Origin: an uncultured Paraglaciecola sp.
GTDB lineage: Bacteria; Pseudomonadota; Gammaproteobacteria; Enterobacterales; Alteromonadaceae
Direction: 5' to 3'
Length of the DNA: 52,762 nt
Assembly: GCF_937123705.1 (NCBI RefSeq)
Contig: NZ_CAKZKO010000022.1
Location: 1-52,762 of the forward strand
Each line of letters starts with the position of its first letter. The first letter of the stretch is position 1. Made by a program: the position numbers and the translations under genes. Shown here piece by piece: positions 42,358 through 51,619 of the stretch. A model generated the notes under the pieces. It saw nothing but the letters and a program-made list of their open reading frames with translations. It ran no database searches and was not told the origin of the DNA.

Positions 42358-43905
42358 TTAAATCTTTTGCAAGCCATGTAACTTAATTTGTTCTATAAAA
42401 TCACGGTGATTGAGTAGGCTAGTTTTGATTTTATCTAACATTTTAAGGTTTTGTTGAAAGTGTTTTTGGGCGCGCATATCATTTTGGTATAAGTGCCCAT
42501 GTTTGCTCACATCAGTTTTAAAATTTAGTCCGTATAACACATATTGAATGCTGGCCACCGGAAACACATCAAACTGAGCATCGGTGTCATTGACATGGGG
42601 TGGGTGGTATTTCCAAAGTGCTAACAAATCTTGCAAGCGATCAGACATGGTTTCTTTTTGAACGTTATCCCGCCAGTATGCTTCGTCGGTTCTTTCTGAC
42701 AGCACATAATGTAACTTTAAAAAGTCTACTATGGCTTGCCATTTTTTAGTAAAACCATGATTAAATTGTTTGGCAATCACTTTCATACTGGTAAAGTCAA
42801 TAGGTAAGCGCTCACTTATCCATTCTGCTGAATTATCGACCAGTATGAGGGCCGATGCTTCTAATGGCTCTAAAAACCCAGCAGATAAACCAATCGCCAC
42901 ACAGTTTTTATGCCAGAATTTTTCTCTGTATCCCGAAGTAAAAGGGATCTTCCTAAAGTCTAGCCCTTCTGCTTTAGGGCCAATATGTTTGGCAAATGTT
43001 TGAATGGCATCTTCATGGCTGGTGTGGTCGCTCGAGTAAACATAACCCATACCTTTACGGCTACTTAAGCCAATATCCCAAGTCCAACCGGCGGTTTGCC
43101 CTGTGGCAATAGTGTGGCAAGCAATATCTTCGCCATCGTCATAAGGAATTTGTGTGGCTATTGCATAGTCGTTAAATAAGGTTTTCTTAGCGGGAATAAA
43201 GGGGATTTTCATGGTTTTATCAATTAATACTGCGGCAAAACCGGAACAATCTATAAATAAATCCCCTGCAATGGCGCCGCTTTTTTCACAGTGCAAATGC
43301 TCAATGTAACCGCCTTTATCTAGTTGCACATCCATGACTTTATCGACCACATGTTGCACGCCTAATTCAATGGCTTTTTCTTTAATAAGCTCTGCCACTT
43401 TTATGGCATCAAAGTGGTAGGCATAATTTAAGACCGATTGATATTCAGGTGTGACTATTTTTTTCGGGGCGAGTCCGGCTTCACAAATTTGATCTTGAAA
43501 ATCTACCGCTTCTGCAAAGCGACCATACTTGGCTTGATTTTCTGGCTTTTGCCAGTACGCGGTCATATCAAATTGGCCATAACCACTGGGTACATTGAAG
43601 GGATGATAATAAAACTCTTTGCTGTCATTTAAGCGCCAGCTTACAAATTTAGCGCCTTGTTTAAATGTTGCGTCACAACGCCTTATTAATTCAGTCTCTG
43701 AGATACCTATGGTGCTTAAGGTTTTTCTCATGGTTGGAAACGTCCCTTCACCTACCCCTATAGTCGCAATTTGATCCGACTCAATTAAGGTGATGCTAAT
43801 GTTAGAGTTTTTACCCCCACAATGTTGTTTGGCTAACATCGCCGCCGATATCCAACCAGCGGTGCCTCCACCAACAATCACTATATTCTCTATCGCTTTA
43901 TTCAT
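42358..43905 (-). CDS. Tryptophan-halogenase-family flavoprotein, copy A
   Basis: 515 aa from ATG 43905 (GAAGGA upstream). FAD-binding VIVGGGTAGWISAAMLAKQ. The Lys equivalent to the catalytic Lys79 of PrnA is Lys82 (CDATFKQGAKFVSW), and the partner Glu is in SAGFLEPLEASAL. The diagnostic WxWxIP loop reads GWTWDIGLSSRKGMGYVYSS, with Gly in place of Pro. This variant is the one found in TonB-receptor/SapC clusters of marine bacteria, where the substrate is unknown; true halogenation is unproven. Last gene of the TonB-receptor operon. Confidence 0.87.
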   Translation of the reverse strand: MNKAIENIVIVGGGTAGWISAAMLAKQHCGGKNSNISITLIESDQIATIGVGEGTFPTMRKTLSTIGISETELIRRCDATFKQGAKFVSWRLNDSKEFYYHPFNVPSGYGQFDMTAYWQKPENQAKYGRFAEAVDFQDQICEAGLAPKKIVTPEYQSVLNYAYHFDAIKVAELIKEKAIELGVQHVVDKVMDVQLDKGGYIEHLHCEKSGAIAGDLFIDCSGFAAVLIDKTMKIPFIPAKKTLFNDYAIATQIPYDDGEDIACHTIATGQTAGWTWDIGLSSRKGMGYVYSSDHTSHEDAIQTFAKHIGPKAEGLDFRKIPFTSGYREKFWHKNCVAIGLSAGFLEPLEASALILVDNSAEWISERLPIDFTSMKVIAKQFNHGFTKKWQAIVDFLKLHYVLSERTDEAYWRDNVQKETMSDRLQDLLALWKYHPPHVNDTDAQFDVFPVASIQYVLYGLNFKTDVSKHGHLYQNDMRAQKHFQQNLKMLDKIKTSLLNHRDFIEQIKLHGLQKI

Positions 43906-43964
43906 GTATTTTTCCTTCAGCGTCTCTTTGCCTTTAGTGTATCTAGTCAAATTCAAGTGCTGGG

Positions 43965-44984
43965 CTATTTAAGTTGTTTTTTGAGCCATTTTTTAATGGC
44001 TTTTCTGGCGTGCTCATTTAACGGCTCTAAAATACTTCTGGCTTGCTGTGGGATGTGATCGTATTTTTGGTGCTGGTCTGAAAAAATGTAGTAATCAAAT
44101 AAGGCTTTCCAAGTGTTTTTTTGTTCTAAAGGTAAATCACGGATAGTTAACATGGCCATTAAAATGCTATCTGATGGCATAGGTTTGGTAGTGCTATTAA
44201 TAGAGCCTCCTTCCCAATAGTTAACCAACATATTCACACCGCCTAGCGCACGTACGTGATGCCACCAAAGCGTTGGAATATAGATAGCGTCGCCTGGTTC
44301 TAATTCCGCAACTACTGCATTTTCTAATGCTTGCTGGAATTTTGGGAAGTTATCAAAGTCAGGCTGATCAAAATCAACCAAACTGACCTGTGCGCCTGCA
44401 GGAGTGAAATCCATTGGCCCCACATAGAGGTTTTCAACTTGTTCGGGGGGAAATAGGGTAAATATTCGTTTACCACTTACCACGCAGGCAAGGTTTTCTG
44501 AATCATCATAGTGGGCGGATACAATGGCATTGTTGCCAATCCAAATTCTGGGGGGCACACTCTTGGCAAAATAGGGAAAGGGATTTTGATTATCAAAGTC
44601 GGGAAAATAATCGGCAATAGGAGCGCTTTGCAGGGCCAGTATATCGGCGCTGTCATCTTGACTCGCTGCTAGAACGTCACGAAAAAAAACATCTAATGGG
44701 CCTATTTCTCTTTTGAAATTAAAGCCTGACATATCCTTGTTATAAAAAAAGCGCCCCTTTTCTTTGGGGGGAATACGTGCAAACTGAATATCGCCCCCCA
44801 CATATAAGTCTGAAAAATACTGGTATAAATTTTCGACGCCTGTCTTTGCCTGTTTTACTGCAGGCCAATCATTAACAAGCCCTTTTAATACGGCGGGTTT
44901 GTGTAAGGGCAGTATTTCTTTGGTAAATATCTCTGGGGTGACATTATGCCAATGTTCAATTTCAGTTAGGGCGGAGTGATTCAT
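43965..44984 (-). CDS. Cupin-8/JmjC-like Fe(II)/2-oxoglutarate-type protein
   Basis: 339 aa. The metal-binding HxD is in AHYDDSENLACVVSGKRIFT and the distal His in IPTLWWHHVRALGGVNMLVN, giving the facial triad of JmjC/FIH-type oxygenases; an N-terminal PAVLKGLVNDWPA helps define the family. Such enzymes hydroxylate protein side chains or small substrates. It sits 10 bp after SapC and 59 bp before halogenase copy A. In similar clusters it travels with both; target unknown. Confidence 0.85.
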   Translation of the reverse strand: MNHSALTEIEHWHNVTPEIFTKEILPLHKPAVLKGLVNDWPAVKQAKTGVENLYQYFSDLYVGGDIQFARIPPKEKGRFFYNKDMSGFNFKREIGPLDVFFRDVLAASQDDSADILALQSAPIADYFPDFDNQNPFPYFAKSVPPRIWIGNNAIVSAHYDDSENLACVVSGKRIFTLFPPEQVENLYVGPMDFTPAGAQVSLVDFDQPDFDNFPKFQQALENAVVAELEPGDAIYIPTLWWHHVRALGGVNMLVNYWEGGSINSTTKPMPSDSILMAMLTIRDLPLEQKNTWKALFDYYIFSDQHQKYDHIPQQARSILEPLNEHARKAIKKWLKKQLK

Positions 44985-44994
44985 AATGACACTC

Positions 44995-45714
44995 TTACTC
45001 AGGTGTAAAGTTAGACTTTAGCTGTAACAGACGTTGAAACTGACTTAACGAGGCTAAGTGTGCGTATATGGCAGGAAAATACTTGCGCTTGTATAGGGTG
45101 AGTACTTCATCATCATCGAGTTCGTTTAATGCTTCTTCATCCACTTTATATAGCCCATTTAGTTTTCTTTCCCCTTCTTCACCTAGGGTTAATTTCACTT
45201 CGGCTGCTTGTAGCAAATCATTCTCAACCAAAAATTCGATAAAAATATCTGTGGCGGCGTCTTTGGCTAAAATGTCAGTGAGCATAGTGGTAACTTGGTT
45301 GGTAGCAGCAGAAGGTTTGCCATTTTCATCAAAAATTTCTACACCTTCCTTTTCATTTAGTAACCTGCTGTTTTCATCGATACATAAGATCATTTCATCT
45401 TCTTTTGCGTTTTTTGCGCCCGCAGCAAAAGGGTAGCGACGAATGTTTATAGGAATATAGTTACTGTGGATTTTGTTATTAGCAAACACTACATTTTCTT
45501 CTGAATCTAATCCTAGCAAAGCCACACTTTTAAATTTGCCGGTGTCGGGTTGTTTAACAAAGACTATGGGGAAGTTAGTGGATGCCTGTAAAAATTCTGA
45601 CGCCAGCAAAGCCGTCATATTTTGATGACTGACGTGTGAATAATTACGATCAACATTGATACGCAAGTTTTTGTGTTTAACGGGATCTAAAGGGATCATA
45701 TTTATGTTGGTCAT
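44995..45714 (-). CDS. SapC family protein
   Basis: 239 aa. The pattern HVSHQNMTALLASEFLQAST (start), FPIVFVKQPDTGKFKSVALLG and ILCIDENSRLLNEKEGVEIF fits PF07277 (SapC), proteins named after an S-layer protein-associated gene but of unsettled role. No signal peptide, so probably cytoplasmic. AGGA precedes the ATG in a 13-base leader shared with hex (GTTAAGTCCTGTG on the plus strand). Gene order halogenase B, SapC, cupin, halogenase A is that of a conserved TonB-receptor-linked cluster. Confidence 0.85.
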   Translation of the reverse strand: MTNINMIPLDPVKHKNLRINVDRNYSHVSHQNMTALLASEFLQASTNFPIVFVKQPDTGKFKSVALLGLDSEENVVFANNKIHSNYIPINIRRYPFAAGAKNAKEDEMILCIDENSRLLNEKEGVEIFDENGKPSAATNQVTTMLTDILAKDAATDIFIEFLVENDLLQAAEVKLTLGEEGERKLNGLYKVDEEALNELDDDEVLTLYKRKYFPAIYAHLASLSQFQRLLQLKSNFTPE

Positions 45715-45761
45715 TGTTAAGTCCTGTGGTGTTCAACTGTACTGTTAGCATAAGCATGCAA

Positions 45762-47312
45762 TTATATTTTGCTCATACCGAATTGTTTAATTTTGTTGAT
45801 AGTATCTCGGTGAGACGATAAATGCTGTTGTGCCTGAAGGCCATGTTGTTGCATTTTTTGTGTGGCTTTATCGGCCACCTTTAGATGTGGATAGCGCTGG
45901 CTTATTTGGCTCAAGTCGGTGTTAAAATCCATACCGTAAAGTACATACTGATAATTTTCTAATTGGAATACTTCATACTTACTGGAAAAGTCTGACTGGC
46001 TAGGTAAATTAAATTTCCAGTAATCGAGCTTGGCTAACAAACTGTCTGGTGCGGTGTCTGGGTTGACATTATCCAGCCAAAAATCGCTGTCGCGGCGCTG
46101 GCTTAAAAAATAATGTAGCTTGATGAAATCGATGACTCTATCCCAAGCGTAACGACTGATGTCGTTAAAGGTTTTTTCAGCATAGGCCATGCCTCGCGTT
46201 GTTGTGGGTAGTTTTTCAGCCAACAACTTAGCTGAAGCCTCAACAATAAGCAGGGCTGTCGCTTCTAAGGGCTCTACAAAACCGGCGGCAAGGCCAATGG
46301 CTACACAGTTTTTATGCCAAAATTTTTCTCTGTATCCCACATTCATGGGGATCCGCCTAGGGGATAGTCCAATGGACTCATCCCCCACATATTGCCTTAG
46401 GATGTGTTCTGCTCTGTCATGGGAGGTGTGGTGTGAAGAATACACATAACCCACACCTCTTCTTTTCGACAGGCCAATATCCCAAGTCCAGCCTGCTTCG
46501 TGGGCAGTAGCTAGGGTATACGGGGAGATTTCTTTATTTTCATCCTTATAGGGCACTTGCATGGCGATGGCATGATCGACCAGTAATTGATGTTTTTTAC
46601 TGACAAAGCCCACCTTTAACGCTTCTGCCATTAAGCGGCTAGAGAAACCAGAGCAGTCTACAAAAAAATCTGCCGCTATTACCTGTCCGTCTTTGGCACG
46701 TAATGTTTGTATGCTGCCATCAGGCCCCAATATGGCTTCTTCTACAGTGAAAAATCTATGTTTGATTCCGAGTTTGTCGCAGCCATGTTGTGCTAAAAAT
46801 TTTGCAAATTTGCCAGCATCTAAATGATAAGCATATTCCAAGCTGCCCACATACTCTTTGTCTGTTATACGTTTAGGGCTTAACTGTAAGTCGCATATAT
46901 TTTCTTGAAAACTTACATGGCTGGCGTAGCTATTATGCGCTTTATTTAATAACCAATAAGGGGTCAGATCAAAACCTGGTGTATTGGGGTAGTTAAATAA
47001 ATGATGGTAGCTGTGACTACGCTGCGCTGTGGGAGCGTGTAACCAATCGACAAACTTGATGGACTGCTTAAAGGTAACGTCGCATTGTTGAATAAAGTCT
47101 GCTTCGTTTACGCCGATCATTTTAAGGGTTTGGCGCATAGTGGGCACTGTCCCTTCGCCTACGCCTATAGGTGGAATATCTGCCGATTCAATAAGGCTAA
47201 TAGTGGTTGTGAGGTCGCCCTGATTATTTAATTGTTTGGCAAGTATACAAGCCGTTAACCACCCAGCTGTGCCTCCCCCAACAATGGCAATATGTTTTAT
47301 TGGTGAATCCAT
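45762..47312 (-). CDS. Tryptophan-halogenase-family flavoprotein, copy B
   Basis: 516 aa from ATG 47312 (AGGG ~5 bp upstream). FAD site IAIVGGGTAGWLTACILAKQ, catalytic-type Lys82 in CDVTFKQSIKFVDW, Glu in AAGFVEPLEATALLIV, and the altered loop GWTWDIGLSKRRGVGYVYSS (Gly for Pro again). It is a paralogue of copy A (end motifs YVLYGMDFNTDLS and YVLYGLNFKTDVS correspond). First gene after the TonB receptor and its terminator. Two copies in one operon suggest a heteromer or two substrates. Confidence 0.87.
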   Translation of the reverse strand: MDSPIKHIAIVGGGTAGWLTACILAKQLNNQGDLTTTISLIESADIPPIGVGEGTVPTMRQTLKMIGVNEADFIQQCDVTFKQSIKFVDWLHAPTAQRSHSYHHLFNYPNTPGFDLTPYWLLNKAHNSYASHVSFQENICDLQLSPKRITDKEYVGSLEYAYHLDAGKFAKFLAQHGCDKLGIKHRFFTVEEAILGPDGSIQTLRAKDGQVIAADFFVDCSGFSSRLMAEALKVGFVSKKHQLLVDHAIAMQVPYKDENKEISPYTLATAHEAGWTWDIGLSKRRGVGYVYSSHHTSHDRAEHILRQYVGDESIGLSPRRIPMNVGYREKFWHKNCVAIGLAAGFVEPLEATALLIVEASAKLLAEKLPTTTRGMAYAEKTFNDISRYAWDRVIDFIKLHYFLSQRRDSDFWLDNVNPDTAPDSLLAKLDYWKFNLPSQSDFSSKYEVFQLENYQYVLYGMDFNTDLSQISQRYPHLKVADKATQKMQQHGLQAQQHLSSHRDTINKIKQFGMSKI

Positions 47313-47358
47313 ATAACCCTCAGTGAGTTTTATAACCTTCGCAAGCAATGTAGTAAGA

Positions 47359-47384
47359 AAAAGTCGAGCCTAAGCTCGACTTTT
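47359..47384 (-). terminator. Strong hairpin between the TonB receptor and halogenase B
   Basis: AAAAGTCGAGC pairs perfectly with GCTCGACTTTT around CTAA; a T run follows on both strands. Placed 84 bp past the receptor stop and 47 bp before the halogenase start, it would lower expression of the downstream cluster relative to the receptor, a common arrangement for TonB-receptor operons. Confidence 0.85.
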
Positions 47385-47405
47385 ATATTCTATTGATGCC
47401 CACTT

Positions 47406-47475
47406 TAGAAGCTAGAAGCTAGAAGCTAGAAGCTAGAAGCTAGAAGCTAGAAGCTAGAAGCTAGAAGCTAGAAGC
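47406..47475. repeat. Heptanucleotide tandem repeat, 10 perfect copies
   Basis: TAGAAGC is repeated ten times without error, plus two further bases. The last bases of the TonB-receptor gene (codons for Ser-Phe and the stop TAG, minus strand) lie inside the first unit on that strand, so the array begins at the gene end and extends into the 3' untranslated region. Confidence 0.97.
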
Positions 47476-50143
47476 TATAACGTACCCCTGCTACAAAACG
47501 ACGACCGTTGGCATACAAAGACATAATACGTGCCTTATCAAGGTTGTATTCCATGACTTCTTCGTCGGTTATGTTAACGGCTTCTAAGGTAAAAGAAAGG
47601 CTCTCAGTGACGTTATACGCAGCACTTGCATCCCATTGGCCAAATTCATCATTATAAATTTCATCGCCATTGGAATGAATACCTTTGTACCATTCACTAC
47701 GGTAGTTATACATTAAGCGGGCGCCAAAGGTATCATTTTCATAGTAAGCGGTGAGATTAAGCATGTTGTCAGAGGTACCTTCAACTAAGCCAGAGCCTAC
47801 GTTGGCAGGGTCACGCTCGGCATCCGCAGACGCATCAGTGTAGGTATAGTTTGCACTTACACCATAACCACCAAAATCATGTTGGATAGCAAGCTCAATA
47901 CCTTCAATCACACCACCTAAGCCATTGCCCGGCTGAGAGAAGGTGACAGGAACATTAACTTCTCTTTGTTGGTCAAAACGGTCTTCTGTAAAAAAGGTTG
48001 TGGTACGTAATGAGTTCAGGTCTTTCATAAAGTAAGCAGCTGAAAACATTGATGAGTCGCCATAATACCACTCAAAAGATACGTCAAACTGATTGGCGAT
48101 AGTGGGTTTCAACAAGGGATTACCACGAGAACCATTGGCGGTATCACCGCTTAAAGAACCATAGGTTTCTAGGCTTGAAATATCAGCCCAGTTCTGACGA
48201 GCCATAACGCGTGCTGCGCCTACCCGTAAAATTTTATCATCGCTTAAATCAAAGGCAATGTTAAAGCTTGGTAAAAACTCAGCATAATCATTGTCTTGCG
48301 AAACCCACTCTAAACTACTTGGGTTTAACCATTCTCCATTAAGGGTTTTAAGACCAGATGAATCACTGGAATATTCATAACCAAAAGAGGTTTGGTCAGT
48401 AGAAACGTAACGTAAACCTAAGTTACCGCGGAAACCGTCACCTGAAAAATCACCTTGAACATATAAGGCAATAATATCTTCTTCTACCGCCCAAATTTCA
48501 GCAAGGTTATCATGTTCAAAATGGAAGGCATCAACACCATTTAAGCCGTTAAAGGCAATATCTTCCATTACTGAGCGAACTTGAGCGACCTGTTCAGTTA
48601 GGTTGCCGTTGGCTAATGCATCAATACTGACAGAACCGTTACCATCTAAGCCACAATCAGCCATAGTTGGACACTGGGCAAAAATATAGGCTAAGTAGTT
48701 ATCTTGATCGCCCGCACCATTTGGTTGTGGACCATGCCAACTAAAGGCAGTACGTCCTTGAGTACGTTCAGCTTGACGATATTTACCACCGGTTTTAATG
48801 GCTGTAAATGGCCCTGCGTCTACTTGAAATTCAAGATCTACCTGAGCAAAGGTTTCTTCATCAGTGGTGGGTTTAGAGCCACCCCATAACCAACCGCCCG
48901 CAAAATTACTGCCATCTGACGGATCTGCGCCTACTTCTACCGTTGGAGTACCCGTTAGATCATAAGCATAACCTACGCCATTGGCTACGTATTCCCATGA
49001 TGTTTCGCGGTATGTTCCACCTTTAGCTTCGGTTGAGCCGATTTCAAAGTTGACTGCTAAGCTATCCGTCGCATAATCAATATCTAGATGAAACTGGTTG
49101 GTTTTTGTTGATGATACACGGTTGATCATGTTGTAAGCATAACGACCTTCGGCGCTTGATGAAGCCAATACAGCGCCATTAACAACATTGGTCGCATTCG
49201 CAATGTTTTCATCACGCTCAGAAACACCAGCAAAGTTAATTAAGTTAGCATTTTCGTTATTGGCATCGACTTCAGAAGAGAGAGCATTAAATGTTATGAG
49301 TAGGTCGTCAGATGGGGCGTATTGTAATGTACCGAAAAGGGTTTCACGTTCACGTTGCTGAACAAACTTTGGCACACCTATGTTACGAGGCACAGAGAAT
49401 TCGTCATCTGGGCCTTCAACCCAACCTAATACTTCAAAGCCTTGACGTTCTACGTTGCGGTCTTGTTTAACCGCAGATAGCATGAAACCGATGTTTTCGT
49501 CTTCATTTTTCCATGAATACATAGCGGCAAGGTTAGGATCAGTTTCGCCAGAACTTTCTGAATATTGCGCTTCAGCAGCTAGGCTGACCGTATTGGCATC
49601 TAACTCTAATGGGCGGCGGGTGTTTAGAATAACCGTACCACCTAAAGAACCTTCATCAATTGAAGCAGAAGGAGATTTATGTACTTCCAACCCTTTAACA
49701 ATAACAGAAGGTAGCAAGGTGTAGTTAAAGCTGCGGTTTGCTTCATCTAGAATAAACCAATCGGCAGTACCCACCGATTGGCCATTTAATAAAGTACGGT
49801 TGTATTTTGGACCTGCACCACGAATTGTAATTTTTTCACCTTCACCAAATTCACGGCTTACTGCCACACCCGTAATACGCGATAACGTATCGGCTACGTT
49901 TTTATCTGGAAATTTACCTACATCTTCAGCAGTAATAACATCAACAACGCCGTCGGCGAAGCGCTTGGCATTGATGTTTTCTTTTAAAGAACCACGAATA
50001 CCTTTCACTTCAATGACTTCGGTGGCGTTACCGGTAGATTCTTGGGCGGTGGCAGAAGTTGCCGTAACGCCTCCTATTGCCGTGCCCACTACGCAGGCAA
50101 CTTTAATGCCTGTAGTGATTTTATTAAACTTTGACATTTTCAT
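47468..50143 (-). CDS. TonB-dependent outer-membrane receptor
   Basis: 891 aa from ATG 50143 (GAAGGTAGGAT upstream; an open frame continues to 50182 but runs into the operator). Signal peptide ~1-33 ending TSATAQ; TonB-box region EVIEVKGIRGSLKENINAKR; plug domain with DVGKFPDKNVADTLSRITGV and TIRGAGPKYNRTLLNGQSV; a 22-strand barrel ending GRRFVAGVRYSF with the terminal Phe needed for BAM insertion. It belongs to the large Caulobacter-type carbohydrate receptor group. The operator shared with nag genes points to chito-oligosaccharides or a related amino-sugar glycan as ligand (inference). Confidence 0.93.
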   Translation of the reverse strand: MKMSKFNKITTGIKVACVVGTAIGGVTATSATAQESTGNATEVIEVKGIRGSLKENINAKRFADGVVDVITAEDVGKFPDKNVADTLSRITGVAVSREFGEGEKITIRGAGPKYNRTLLNGQSVGTADWFILDEANRSFNYTLLPSVIVKGLEVHKSPSASIDEGSLGGTVILNTRRPLELDANTVSLAAEAQYSESSGETDPNLAAMYSWKNEDENIGFMLSAVKQDRNVERQGFEVLGWVEGPDDEFSVPRNIGVPKFVQQRERETLFGTLQYAPSDDLLITFNALSSEVDANNENANLINFAGVSERDENIANATNVVNGAVLASSSAEGRYAYNMINRVSSTKTNQFHLDIDYATDSLAVNFEIGSTEAKGGTYRETSWEYVANGVGYAYDLTGTPTVEVGADPSDGSNFAGGWLWGGSKPTTDEETFAQVDLEFQVDAGPFTAIKTGGKYRQAERTQGRTAFSWHGPQPNGAGDQDNYLAYIFAQCPTMADCGLDGNGSVSIDALANGNLTEQVAQVRSVMEDIAFNGLNGVDAFHFEHDNLAEIWAVEEDIIALYVQGDFSGDGFRGNLGLRYVSTDQTSFGYEYSSDSSGLKTLNGEWLNPSSLEWVSQDNDYAEFLPSFNIAFDLSDDKILRVGAARVMARQNWADISSLETYGSLSGDTANGSRGNPLLKPTIANQFDVSFEWYYGDSSMFSAAYFMKDLNSLRTTTFFTEDRFDQQREVNVPVTFSQPGNGLGGVIEGIELAIQHDFGGYGVSANYTYTDASADAERDPANVGSGLVEGTSDNMLNLTAYYENDTFGARLMYNYRSEWYKGIHSNGDEIYNDEFGQWDASAAYNVTESLSFTLEAVNITDEEVMEYNLDKARIMSLYANGRRFVAGVRYSF

Positions 50144-50166
50144 GTATATCCTACCTTCAGTTATTA

Positions 50167-50182
50167 TTGACAGCGTTGTCAT
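50167..50182. promoter_or_regulatory. Operator upstream of the TonB receptor
   Basis: TTGACAGCGTTGTCAT, the same 14-bp core as the nag operators. A -10-like TAGAAT (minus strand, 50186-50191) lies 3 bp upstream of it, the same geometry as at nagB and nagK; no good -35 is seen, so an activator may be needed. Confidence 0.82.
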
Positions 50183-50348
50183 TTTATTCTAAAAAAATAT
50201 TTAAAATACCTAGGATGAAAGCTCAAGCACTCACATAGAACTTATGCTTAGATCACCTGAACTTAATGCACTGGTATGATTAAGATTAAGCCCTGTTATT
50301 CATCCAAAAATAATAATGACAACTTGGTTTTTATTTTGTGTAAACTGG

Positions 50349-50362
50349 TGACAGCGTTGTCA
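50349..50362. promoter_or_regulatory. Operator facing the LacI gene
   Basis: TGACAGCGTTGTCA, fourth copy of the core. On the plus strand TAAACT (50341-50346) lies 2 bp upstream and TGACAA (50317-50322) could be a -35 with an 18-bp spacer, so the site probably serves a promoter reading into the LacI gene 210 bp away. TGACAAC at 50317-50323 is also a half-operator. The 390-bp intergenic region holds no gene. Confidence 0.75.
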
Positions 50363-50572
50363 TTTGTGGGTAATCTAATCCAATTGAAATAATTCTGCAA
50401 CATGTTTTACAAAAAAAACACAAAACCAAATGTGTGTTTATTCAGCATCGCGCTTATTTTTTGTTCTAAAAAAGTGTGCAAAAGTTTAGTAAGCGATTGA
50501 AATTAAATGAGTTAATATTGACCTTGGATTTTGACATCATAACTCAATATAAAAGTGGTATTTGATACAACA

Positions 50573-51619
50573 ATGAAAACAAAAACGACCATTAAAGATG
50601 TCGCTGAGCTGGCGGGCGTGTCTTTTAAAACAGTCTCGCGGGTTACTAATAATGAAGGCTCAGTGCGTAAAGAGACCCTCAAAAAAGTCAACGACGCAAT
50701 CCGTCAGTTAAACTATCAGCCCAATAATGCGGCGCGAAATTTAGCTGGGAATAAATCTTTTTCACTAGGTTACGTGTACGACAACCCCAATGCTTATTAT
50801 GTACTCGACATGCAAAACGGCATTTTGGCGGAATGCCGAGAGCGCGGATATGAGCTGGTTATTCACCCTTGTTCGGCCACTAACAAAGATATAGTCGATG
50901 AATTAGCCACTATGGTTAAACGCTCGCAATTAGCAGGTTTGATTATTTCACCGCCGCTGTCAGAAATGACCGATGTGCTCAGTGCCTTAGATGACATGAA
51001 TATTCCTTTTATTCGGATTATTTCTGCCAGTGAAGTGAGCCAAGGATCTTCACCTTGTGTATGTATCAATGACCGCGATGCCGCCTTCGATATTACCGAA
51101 CATTTAATTGAGCAAGGTCATAGGAAGATTGCATTTTTACGGGGTGACGAGTGCCACCAGTCTAGTCATGAACGAAAATTAGGGTATCAGCAGGCCTTAA
51201 AAAAGCACAATTTGCCTATAATTGAAGATTATCAAATAGATGGCTCGTACTCTTTTGAATTTGGTGTACAAGGGGCGAAACAACTATTATCTCTAGATAA
51301 TCCACCCACAGGCATATTTTCTTGTAACGATGAGATTGCGGCAGGGGCGTTATTTGCGGTGCGTTTAAAAGGACTAAATGTGCCCAGCGATATGGCCATC
51401 GCCGGTTTTGAGGATAGCCCTTTTTCTCGTCAAACATGGCCGCAGTTAACCACAGCCGCTCAGCCAACAAATGTGATTGCACGCAAAGCAGCGGCGTCTT
51501 TGATCCAGCACCTTGCTCATTTGCGATCCCCTAAAACCAATGCCGATAGCATTACTCATTTGCACTACCGGCCGCAATTAGTGACCAGAGAGTCGACACT
51601 TGGAGTGACTGAGGACTAG
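50573..51619 (+). CDS. LacI-family transcriptional regulator, candidate NagR-like repressor
   Basis: 348 aa from ATG 50573 (a GTG at 50555 would add 6; neither has a clear ribosome-binding site). Helix-turn-helix TTIKDVAELAGVSFKTVSRV and hinge QPNNAARNLAG with the minor-groove Leu; then the sugar-binding fold (~60-340) with GIFSCNDEIAAGALFAVRL and FEDSPFSRQTWPQLTTAAQP. It is the only LacI-type gene in the window, and four LacI-type operators lie at nagB, nagK, the TonB receptor and itself, so it is the best candidate for their regulator. Its other neighbour is a beta-galactosidase, so a galactoside effector is the alternative. Confidence 0.9.
   Translation: MKTKTTIKDVAELAGVSFKTVSRVTNNEGSVRKETLKKVNDAIRQLNYQPNNAARNLAGNKSFSLGYVYDNPNAYYVLDMQNGILAECRERGYELVIHPCSATNKDIVDELATMVKRSQLAGLIISPPLSEMTDVLSALDDMNIPFIRIISASEVSQGSSPCVCINDRDAAFDITEHLIEQGHRKIAFLRGDECHQSSHERKLGYQQALKKHNLPIIEDYQIDGSYSFEFGVQGAKQLLSLDNPPTGIFSCNDEIAAGALFAVRLKGLNVPSDMAIAGFEDSPFSRQTWPQLTTAAQPTNVIARKAAASLIQHLAHLRSPKTNADSITHLHYRPQLVTRESTLGVTED

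Noticed and set aside
31400..45730. A 13-base leader (GTTAAGTCCTGTG) shared before hex and sapC as a regulatory element
   Set aside because: It covers the ribosome-binding site region in both, so short similarity is expected; only two cases and no dyad.
47406..47475. CRISPR array
   Set aside because: Units are 7 bp with no spacers; this is a simple tandem repeat.
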